Assembly (NCBI GenBank): GCA_000437515.1
Contig: FR898430.1
Span: 10,918-16,784 of the forward strand
DNA length: 5,867 bases
Direction: 5' to 3'
DNA from: Acidiphilium sp. CAG:727
GTDB lineage: Bacteria; Bacillota; Clostridia; Christensenellales; Borkfalkiaceae
The position numbers were made by a program, and so were the translations under genes. Within the stretch, counting starts at the first letter, position 1. Every line of letters starts with the position of its first letter. Under the pieces are notes generated by a model. The model ran no database searches, was not told the origin of the DNA, and saw only the letters and a program-made list of their open reading frames with translations. Positions 1 through 5,003 of this stretch are shown piece after piece.

Positions 1-1118
1 AATTCGGGGCGACCGAAATGTCCGTAAGCCGCCGTCGCTTCGTAAATAGGTCTGCGCAAATCGAGCGTCTTGATTATCGAATACGGACGCATATCGAACT
101 CTTTCGCGATAATATCGGCGATTTTTTCGTCCGAAAGTTTGCCCGTGCCCTTCGTGTTTACGAACAGCGAAACGGGGCGCGCCACGCCTATCGCGTAAGC
201 GACTTCCAAAGTACACTCGTCGGCAATCCCCGCCGCCACTACGTTTTTACAGATATATCTTGCAAAATAAGCAGCGCTTCTGTCCACCTTGGTCGGGTCT
301 TTGCCCGAAAAGGCTCCGCCGCCGTGCGCGCAACTTCCGCCGTAAGTATCTACGATGATCTTTCTGCCGGTTAAACCGCTGTCGCCGTGCGGACCGCCTA
401 TCTCGAATCTGCCCGTCGGGTTGATGTATATTTTCGTGTTTCCGTCCATAAGATTTTCGGGCAAAACCGCGCGGATAACGAGTTTTTCAACGTCTTTACG
501 GAGTTGCTCCGTCGTAACGCTTTCGCCGTGCTGCGTAGAAACGACTACCGCCTCGATTCTCTTCACCTTGCCTTCTTCGTATTCGACCGTAACCTGACTC
601 TTGCCGTCGGGGCGAAGATAATCCAGAAGTCCGCTCTTTCTTACCTCGGTAAGTCTGCGAGTGAGTTTATGAGCGAGGGTTATCGGAAGCGGCATATACT
701 CTTCGGTTTCGTTGGTCGCGTAACCGAACATCATACCCTGATCGCCCGCGCCGAATCTGTCGGCTTCGTCGCCGCTTTCGCGGTGTTCTACGGAATCGTC
801 GACGCCCATCGCTATATCCGCGCTCTGCTCGTGTATGGCAGTAAGCACGGCGCACGTGTCGCAGTCGAAACCGTATTTGGCTCTGTCGTAGCCGATTCTG
901 CGAATCGTGTTTCTCGCGACGGACTGAATATCCACGTAGCAATTAGTTGTGATTTCGCCCATAACGAGTACCAGACCCGTGGTAGCGGAAGTTTCGCAGG
1001 CAACCCTTGCATAGGGGTCTTTCGCTAGAATGGCGTCAAGAACCGCGTCCGAAATCTGGTCGCAGATTTTGTCGGGATGCCCTTCGGTTACGCTTTCGCT
1101 GGTGAAAAACTTGTTCAT
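1..1118 (-). CDS. metK: S-adenosylmethionine synthetase (methionine adenosyltransferase), C-terminus cut by window edge
   Basis: Cytosolic enzyme that makes S-adenosylmethionine from ATP and L-methionine, releasing phosphate and pyrophosphate. Translating the minus strand from ATG at 1118 gives 372 uninterrupted codons running off the left edge. Seen: N-terminal [19 protein letters not shown] with His14, Asp16 and Lys17; Glu42 and Glu55; Gln98; signature 1 [12 protein letters not shown] (from residue 123); [13 protein letters not shown] (241-253); signature 2 GGGAFSGKD (266-274); and TAAYGHFGR near the edge. These match the family's metal, ATP and methionine residues at almost E. coli numbering. 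The family is usually about 385-395 residues, so only some 15-25 are missing. The start is supported by the MetK-typical N-terminus and by a GAAGGA ribosome binding site 6 nt upstream. A consensus promoter and a foldable leader precede it. It is divergent from a radical SAM gene, a likely user of its product. Confidence 0.98.
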   Translation of the reverse strand, partial: MNKFFTSESVTEGHPDKICDQISDAVLDAILAKDPYARVACETSATTGLVLVMGEITTNCYVDIQSVARNTIRRIGYDRAKYGFDCDTCAVLTAIHEQSADIAMGVDDSVEHRESGDEADRFGAGDQGMMFGYATNETEEYMPLPITLAHKLTRRLTEVRKSGLLDYLRPDGKSQVTVEYEEGKVKRIEAVVVSTQHGESVTTEQLRKDVEKLVIRAVLPENLMDGNTKIYINPTGRFEIGGPHGDSGLTGRKIIVDTYGGSCAHGGGAFSGKDPTKVDRSAAYFARYICKNVVAAGIADECTLEVAYAIGVARPVSLFVNTKGTGKLSDEKIADIIAKEFDMRPYSIIKTLDLRRPIYEATAAYGHFGRPE

Positions 1119-1168
1119 AAAAAATCCTTCTTTTTGCGCGGAAAAGATTTGTGGTCGTCCCGCGCCTC
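1119..1168 (-). promoter_or_regulatory. metK 5' leader with potential H-type pseudoknot hiding the ribosome binding site
   Basis: Seen in the sequence: stem 1 pairs GCGCGG (1165-1160) with CCGCGC (1141-1136), six perfect G-C/C-G pairs. Stem 2 pairs AAATCTTTT (1150-1142) with GAAGGATTT (1130-1122), nine pairs of which two are G-U. The strands interleave (stem 1 5', stem 2 5', stem 1 3', stem 2 3'), which is the order of an H-type pseudoknot. Loop 1 is 9 nt, no base lies between the stems, and loop 3 is AAAAA. Stem 2 contains the whole ribosome binding site. Known: several small SAM-responsive riboswitches (SAM-II, SAM/SAH) are pseudoknots of about this size with the ribosome binding site in the second stem. 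Inferred: translational control of metK. I do not recognise a known riboswitch consensus, and the A-U stem could be chance. Confidence 0.35.
1125..1130 (-). promoter_or_regulatory. metK ribosome binding site
   Basis: GAAGGA on the minus strand, separated from the metK ATG by six T residues. It sits between a run of five A and a run of six T. It can also pair with upstream leader bases 1142-1150, which would hide it from the ribosome. Confidence 0.8.
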
Positions 1169-1170
1169 TG

Positions 1171-1208
1171 CGTAATTATACACCATTACAAAACGATTGT
1201 CAATTACG
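1171..1208. repeat. 7-bp inverted repeat flanking the metK promoter core, possible operator
   Basis: CGTAATT (1171-1177) and AATTACG (1202-1208) are perfect inverted copies with 24 bp between them and centres 31 bp apart, close to three helical turns. The left arm overlaps the metK -10 box, the right arm the shared -35 region. A further ATTAC at 1185-1189 forms a tighter pair with GTAAT (1172-1176). A dimeric regulator could bind here, but A+T-rich promoter DNA produces such repeats by chance. Confidence 0.3.
1175..1203 (-). promoter_or_regulatory. metK promoter, perfect sigma-70/sigma-A consensus
   Basis: On the minus strand a -35 box TTGACA (1203-1198) and a -10 box TATAAT (1180-1175) are separated by exactly 17 bp; both hexamers match consensus fully. 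The predicted start of transcription is near 1168 (a G), giving a leader of about 50 nt before the metK ATG. The -35 box overlaps that of the opposing promoter by five of six bases. Confidence 0.88.
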
Positions 1209-1225
1209 TTTAGTTATGATAAAAT
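1197..1225 (+). promoter_or_regulatory. Promoter of the radical SAM gene with extended -10, start predicted at the ATG
   Basis: On the plus strand, -35 TTGTCA (1197-1202) and -10 TAAAAT (1220-1225) are 17 bp apart; each differs from consensus at one base. TG at 1217-1218 followed by one base completes an extended -10 (TGaTAAAAT). Counting seven bases from the end of the -10 places the start of transcription at 1232, the A of the start codon, so little or no leader is expected. Confidence 0.72.
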
Positions 1226-1231
1226 GTTCTC

Positions 1232-2098
1232 ATGAAAAATAATTGTACCCTCTGCCCCGTCCGTTGCGGCGCGGACAGAGAAAAAACCGCGGGGTATTGC
1301 GGTGAAAAAGATAAAATGCGTATAGCGAAATACTATCTGCATAAGTTCGAAGAGCCGTGCATTACGGGCAAAAACGGATCGGGAACGGTTTTCTTTTGCG
1401 GTTGCTCGCTTAAATGCGTATTCTGTCAGAATTACGCTTTGTCGCGTTCGCAGACCGGCAAAGAAATCACACCCGAAGAGTTGGCGGAAATCTTTGCGGA
1501 ATTGGAAAACTCGGGCGCGACGAATATAAATCTCGTAACCCCCACGCACTTCGCACCGCTTATAAAAAAGGCGTACGAAATCTATCGCCCGAAAATTCCG
1601 ACTGTGTACAATACCCACTCTTACGAACCGATAGAAACTCTTAAAATTTTAGAGCCGTACGTAGATATTTACCTGCCCGACTTAAAATTCTTTTCGCCCG
1701 AAATTTCACAACGGTATACGGCAAAACGCGACTATTTCGAAATCGCGAGCAAGGCGATAAAATACATGATGAATGCAAAACCCGTGACTTTCGACAAAGA
1801 CGGAAATATGCGTTCGGGAGTAATCGTAAGGCACATGATAATGCCGCTTTGCGTAGAAGACAGTAAAAAAATAGTAAGGTGGTTTGCCGAAAACAAGAAA
1901 AACGGAGCGTATTTTTCGCTTATGGCGCAATACACTCCGTTCGGGAATACGAAAGAATATAAAGAATTATCGCGTAAAATCACCGCCCGCGAATACGAGC
2001 GCGTTTACGAAGAGTTGTTATCTTTGGGAATAACCGACTACTTCGCGCAGGAATCGGGTTCTGCGAGCGAAAGTTTCATCCCGAAATGGGATTTTTAA
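1232..2098 (+). CDS. PflX-family radical SAM protein (COG1313-type, related to pyruvate formate-lyase activating enzymes)
   Basis: A 288-residue radical SAM enzyme predicted to bind a 4Fe-4S cluster through C58-x3-C62-x2-C65 in GCSLKCVFCQN and to cleave S-adenosylmethionine reductively. It resembles the PflX group rather than canonical PflA: the N-terminus carries a second cysteine set (C5, C8, C12, C23, in the pattern CxLCPxxCG...GYCG), followed by EEPCITG, GSGTVFF, the hallmark NINLVTPTH (98-106), and a FIPKWDF tail. The substrate of this group is not established, and no pyruvate formate-lyase gene is nearby. The start is forced: the frame has a stop at 1220-1222 and no other start codon before 1232; a later start at Met29 would lose the N-terminal cysteines. 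No ribosome binding site is visible. It is divergent from metK and overlaps aroQ tail to tail. Family assignment is firm; function is open. Confidence 0.9.
   Translation: MKNNCTLCPVRCGADREKTAGYCGEKDKMRIAKYYLHKFEEPCITGKNGSGTVFFCGCSLKCVFCQNYALSRSQTGKEITPEELAEIFAELENSGATNINLVTPTHFAPLIKKAYEIYRPKIPTVYNTHSYEPIETLKILEPYVDIYLPDLKFFSPEISQRYTAKRDYFEIASKAIKYMMNAKPVTFDKDGNMRSGVIVRHMIMPLCVEDSKKIVRWFAENKKNGAYFSLMAQYTPFGNTKEYKELSRKITAREYERVYEELLSLGITDYFAQESGSASESFIPKWDF
2078..2096 (+). terminator. Possible weak intrinsic terminator inside the end of the radical SAM gene
   Basis: ATCCC (2078-2082) and GGGAT (2088-2092) form a 5-bp stem with loop GAAAT, followed at once by TTTT running into the TAA stop. It would act on the plus-strand transcript only; on the other strand no T run follows. 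The stem is short, and the bases also encode the conserved FIPKWDF tail, so it may be incidental. Confidence 0.35.
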
Positions 2099-2526
2099 TC
2101 GCTTTCGGCGAAATAGTCCAGCGCGTCGGCGTAGCCGGGGAAACCTTTTCCGACTATCGTTTTTTTTGCTACGGACGAAATAAAACTACGTTTTCGGAAA
2201 TCTTCGCGGGCGTAAATATCGGTTAAATGCACCTCTACGGTCGGGATATCCACCGCTTTCAGCGCGTCGGCGATAACCACGCTCGTATGCGTGTAACCGC
2301 CCGCGTTTATTATAATTCCGTCGTAGCGGCGATACGCTCTTTGTATTTCGTCTACGATTTCGCCCTCGTGGTTGCTTTGAAATATTTTAACTTTAAGTCC
2401 GCGTTCTTTCGCGGATTTTTTTATAAATTCAACCAGATCGCGATAGGTCTTTTCGCCGTACACGGTCTTTTCGCGAATACCCAGCATATTAAGGTTCGCT
2501 CCGTTTATTACGAGTATTTTTCTCAT
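2095..2526 (-). CDS. aroQ: Type II 3-dehydroquinate dehydratase
   Basis: Cytosolic shikimate pathway enzyme that removes water from 3-dehydroquinate to give 3-dehydroshikimate. At 143 residues it has the usual length of the small, normally dodecameric type II family. Seen: NGANLNMLGIRE (8-19; most members have NGPNLN, so Pro is Ala here), the catalytic pair Arg18 and Tyr23 in the flexible lid, QSNHEGEIVD (50-59), IINAGGYTHTS with Asn74 and His80, and EVHLTDIYAREDFR with His100, Arg107 and Arg111. These match the Mycobacterium enzyme's active-site residues at an offset of one. It is the last gene of the operon. Its ATG overlaps the aroE-aroK stop in ATGA (2523-2526), with a GGAGG lying a rather distant 13 nt upstream, so translational coupling is likely. 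Its TAA overlaps the stop of the converging radical SAM gene. Unrelated to type I AroD. Confidence 0.96.
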   Translation of the reverse strand: MRKILVINGANLNMLGIREKTVYGEKTYRDLVEFIKKSAKERGLKVKIFQSNHEGEIVDEIQRAYRRYDGIIINAGGYTHTSVVIADALKAVDIPTVEVHLTDIYAREDFRKRSFISSVAKKTIVGKGFPGYADALDYFAESD

Positions 2527-3737
2527 AGTTCCGCTATTTCCTCCGCTGCCTTATCTACGGTGTCGTCGTTATAAATTTCGCAGTCGCAAACGCTTTGATA
2601 GAGCGATTTTCGCAAATTATACAACTCTTCCGGCGAACGATTTACCGACAGAGGTCTGTCATTTGACGAAAGTAACTTCAAATCGCGTTTTACCCATACG
2701 ACGAGCGAACTCCTTTTTATCGCCTTTCGGTTTTCTCGTTTAAGAACGCTTCCGCCGCCCGTGGCGATAATAACGCCCCGCCTTTGGCAAGCCTCGTCTA
2801 CGACGCGACTTTCGACGTCGCGGAAATAATCTTCGCCGTATCGGTTTATCATTTCGCCCGCCGTAATTCCGTAATTACGCAAAATCACTTCGTCGGTGTC
2901 GATAACTTCTCTGTCCGTAACCGCGCCGAGCCTTTTCGCGATAACCGTTTTGCCCGCCCCCGGCATACCGACGAGCGCGATATTCCGCGTAGACTTATAA
3001 ATTTTGTCGGCGAGTTTTATAACGTCGTCGTCCGAAAATTCCGTACCGTTCCAAAGTTTTTCGGCGGCTAACGCCTGATAAACCAGCATATTAAGTCCGT
3101 TGGCGTTTTTAAGTTTCAACTCCTGCGCCTGCAAAATAAATTCCGTCCGGGCGGGATTATAAGCGCAGTCGAACGCCCCTTCGAGATTTTTAAGTTTCGA
3201 CAGATCAATCGGAGAAGCCGCGTCGAACGGGTACGCGCCTACGGGCGTACAATTGATAACGATTTCCGCCCGACGGCAAACCTCGTAACAATTTTCGTAA
3301 TTTATCTCGCCTTTTCGGCTTACGACGTATATTTTTTTCGCGCCGGTTTCTTCCGCAAGCGTTTTAGCCGTCTTACCCGCTCCGCCGCTGCCTAAAATTG
3401 CCACCGTTTTACCCGAAAGGTCGATACCCGCGCTTTTCAACGCAAAGTCGAGCCCGAAAATATCCGTGTTGTATCCTGCAAGTTTGCCGTCGCGGTTGAC
3501 TATCGTGTTGACCGCTCCTATTTTTTTCGCAAGAAAGTCCGTTTCGTCGAGATAGTCGATAACCGCCGATTTATAAGGCATGGTAACGTTAAGTCCCGCG
3601 TAATTTTTTTCGAGCAAAAACTCGCCCAGACGCTCTTCGTCGAGTTCTTTGAGCGAGTAATCAAAACCCCTTTCGCAGTGTATTTTAGCCGAGTAACTAT
3701 GCGGCAATTTTTTACCTATCAGAAAATATTCTTTCAT
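2523..3737 (-). CDS. aroE-aroK: Bifunctional shikimate dehydrogenase-shikimate kinase fusion
   Basis: One 404-residue frame carries two consecutive pathway enzymes. Residues 1 to about 248 are shikimate dehydrogenase (3-dehydroshikimate + NADPH -> shikimate): Ser14 and Ser16 in HSYS, NVTMPYK with catalytic Lys56, NTDIFG with catalytic Asp92, Rossmann loop GSGGAGKTA (116-124), Ser-Arg-Lys 140-142 where an Arg suits NADP, NCTPVGAYP (162-170), and MLVYQA with Gln221. Residues about 251-404 are shikimate kinase: Walker A GMPGAGKT (257-264), Asp280 and Asp282 in DTD, Arg306, GGG at 327-329, DRPL with Arg361, and Arg376 before LY. Both halves look complete and catalytic. The linker is only a few residues, with no stop or frameshift. 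The ATG overlaps the chorismate mutase stop in ATGA (3734-3737), with GGAG only 2 nt from the ATG, which suggests coupling. The fusion could hand shikimate directly to the kinase; that is inference. Confidence 0.95.
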   Translation of the reverse strand: MKEYFLIGKKLPHSYSAKIHCERGFDYSLKELDEERLGEFLLEKNYAGLNVTMPYKSAVIDYLDETDFLAKKIGAVNTIVNRDGKLAGYNTDIFGLDFALKSAGIDLSGKTVAILGSGGAGKTAKTLAEETGAKKIYVVSRKGEINYENCYEVCRRAEIVINCTPVGAYPFDAASPIDLSKLKNLEGAFDCAYNPARTEFILQAQELKLKNANGLNMLVYQALAAEKLWNGTEFSDDDVIKLADKIYKSTRNIALVGMPGAGKTVIAKRLGAVTDREVIDTDEVILRNYGITAGEMINRYGEDYFRDVESRVVDEACQRRGVIIATGGGSVLKRENRKAIKRSSLVVWVKRDLKLLSSNDRPLSVNRSPEELYNLRKSLYQSVCDCEIYNDDTVDKAAEEIAEL

Positions 3738-3988
3738 TTCTCCGTGTCTTTGCTTATATCGAATATTTTATTATACAGTTCGGTTATTTTTTTCTTTTCT
3801 TCGTCGGTCTTATTTATCGCCAATCGCTCTATAACCGCGTTTTCTCTGTCTTTATCTTCTACGGAAAGCGAATGCGTTTTTTTCGCTTTACCGATCTCTT
3901 TTACCACGGCGAGCCTTTGCAGAAAAAGCGAAACCAACCCGTCGTCGATTTCGTCTATCTCACTTCTCAATTCGTCTATCGTTTTCAT
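3734..3988 (-). CDS. Monofunctional chorismate mutase, AroQ class (type II)
   Basis: An 84-residue all-helical enzyme that rearranges chorismate to prephenate, the committed step towards phenylalanine and tyrosine. Compared with the E. coli P-protein mutase domain, the active-site residues are present: Arg8 (R11), Arg25 (R28), Lys36 in GKAK (K39), Asp45 (D48), Arg48 and Glu49 (R51, E52) in the DxDRE motif. The position matching E. coli Gln88 appears to be Glu83. There is no fused dehydratase, dehydrogenase or DAHP synthase, and it has the size of one bare AroQ domain. A strong ribosome binding site, GAGGTGAT (3991-3998), precedes the ATG. The gene starts 29 bp inside aroC and ends in an ATGA overlap with aroE-aroK. 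It sits directly after chorismate synthase, which makes its substrate. Confidence 0.93.
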   Translation of the reverse strand: MKTIDELRSEIDEIDDGLVSLFLQRLAVVKEIGKAKKTHSLSVEDKDRENAVIERLAINKTDEEKKKITELYNKIFDISKDTEK

Positions 3989-5003
3989 AAATCACCTCGT
4001 CGGCAATCGCTATCGCCGCGGCAGCTTCGATAAGCGGCGCCGCTCTTAACGCGACGCACGCGTCGTGTCTGCCGTTTACGCTTATTTCGGCGTTTTCTCC
4101 CGTCAGAAGATTGACCGAATTTTGTTTTTTTGCAATCGACGGAGTGGGTTTTACGGCAACCGCGAAAGTTATTTCGCCCGCCGAAATTCCGCCGTATATT
4201 CCGCCGTCGTTATCAGATTCGAAAACCAAATTTTCTTTATCGTAACGCATTTCGTCGTTTGCCTCGCTGCCGCGAAGAGAACAAAGCGTGAACCCTTTGC
4301 CGAATTCCACGCCCTTGACCGCGGGGACGGCGTAGCACAGCGAAGAAATCTTACTTTCGAGTCCGTCGAAAAGGGTTCCTCCCAACCCTTTGGGACAGTT
4401 TTTTATAACGCACTCTATTCTTCCGCCTACCGAATCTCCGCTTTTTTTAATCGTCGTAACGTAGTCGTCGATTTCCGCCTGACTTACGCCACGTTTTTCG
4501 GGGTCGTTAAAACTCTTTATAAATTTATCCCCGACGGACGACGGATACGCCGAAATCTTAACGCCGTAATATTTTTCGAGAACGCTTTTACAAATCGCAC
4601 CGACGGCGCAAAACGCCACCGTTACTCTGCCCGAGTATTCGCCGCCGCCCGTAAAATCGATTTCGCCGTCTTTGAAATATCTGCCGATATCTGCGTGCGA
4701 CGGACGGGGAATACCCGTAAGGTCTTTATAGTCTTCGCTTCTTACGTCGGTATTAAAAAAACCGATTTTTACGTCGCCCGTAATCCTGCCGTTTTTTACG
4801 CCTTTGGCGTAATGAGGCTCGTCTTTTTCTATCCTTTCGGTCGCGCCCGCCTTTCCTGACGGCGAACGCCGTAAAAGCATATCTTCGACTTCTTTTTCGT
4901 CGAAAGCAAAGCCTTTAAGCCCCTTTATCGAGGCGGAAATTTTTTCGCCGTGCGACTTTCCCGTAACGATTATTTTCAGTTTTTTACCGTGATATACGGA
5001 CAT
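3960..5003 (-). CDS. aroC: Chorismate synthase
   Basis: Converts 5-enolpyruvylshikimate-3-phosphate to chorismate, using reduced FMN without net redox change. The 347-residue length is close to the usual 350-390. Seen: GKSHGE with His18 (catalytic histidine; most members have GESHG), EKDE (59-62), NTDVRSEDY (84-92), RPSHAD with the second catalytic His103, NDGGIYGGISAG with the glycine loop at 267-274, and the C-terminal signature RHDAC (312-316) with Asp314. The middle signature, normally GGGRSSARET, reads GGGEYSGRVT (119-128), so this belongs to a divergent branch; I recall similar GGGxxSGRxT forms in Clostridia. The ATG lies 20 bp inside the end of aroA, with only a weak GGCGGG-like site upstream. 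The end overlaps chorismate mutase by 29 bp. All general catalytic histidines are kept, so it is expected to be active. Confidence 0.95.
   Translation of the reverse strand: MSVYHGKKLKIIVTGKSHGEKISASIKGLKGFAFDEKEVEDMLLRRSPSGKAGATERIEKDEPHYAKGVKNGRITGDVKIGFFNTDVRSEDYKDLTGIPRPSHADIGRYFKDGEIDFTGGGEYSGRVTVAFCAVGAICKSVLEKYYGVKISAYPSSVGDKFIKSFNDPEKRGVSQAEIDDYVTTIKKSGDSVGGRIECVIKNCPKGLGGTLFDGLESKISSLCYAVPAVKGVEFGKGFTLCSLRGSEANDEMRYDKENLVFESDNDGGIYGGISAGEITFAVAVKPTPSIAKKQNSVNLLTGENAEISVNGRHDACVALRAAPLIEAAAAIAIADEVIYENDRRIEK
3991..3998 (-). promoter_or_regulatory. Chorismate mutase ribosome binding site inside the end of aroC
   Basis: GAGGTGAT on the minus strand ends two bases before the ATG and closely complements the 16S rRNA tail. 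It lies within aroC coding sequence and is the clearest ribosome binding site in the operon. It fixes the start of the 84-residue gene and suggests that reinitiation is not its only route to translation. Confidence 0.75.

Noticed and set aside
387..1028. Long open frame (213 codons) on the plus strand opposite metK
   Set aside because: It lies wholly antisense to a firmly identified metK and its product resembles no family I know. Codon bias in metK avoids stops on the other strand.
1215..1220. TATGAT as the -10 of the radical SAM promoter
   Set aside because: It lies only 12 bp from TTGTCA, too close for a normal promoter; TAAAAT at 1220-1225 has the ideal 17-bp spacing and an extended -10.
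1119..1231. SAM-I (S-box) or T-box riboswitch upstream of metK
   Set aside because: The predicted leader is about 50 nt, far too short for either, and none of the conserved S-box or T-box core elements are visible.
1030..1242. Small open frame crossing the metK-radical SAM spacer on the plus strand
   Set aside because: It starts inside metK antisense and passes through both promoters; the radical SAM frame overlaps its end. No motif and no ribosome binding site.
1232..2098. Canonical pyruvate formate-lyase activating enzyme (PflA)
   Set aside because: The N-terminal cysteine set and NINLVTPTH are PflX features, and no glycyl radical enzyme gene is adjacent.
2137..2167. Hairpin CGGGG...TTCCG followed by eight T on the plus strand, as a terminator for the radical SAM gene
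   Set aside because: The T run begins seven bases after the stem, the stem needs two G-U pairs, and the bases encode conserved AroQ residues on the other strand.
4065..4859. Open frame of 264 codons on the plus strand opposite aroC
   Set aside because: Antisense shadow of aroC. The product is rich in Arg, Phe and Ala with no recognisable motif, and no promoter or ribosome binding site was seen.
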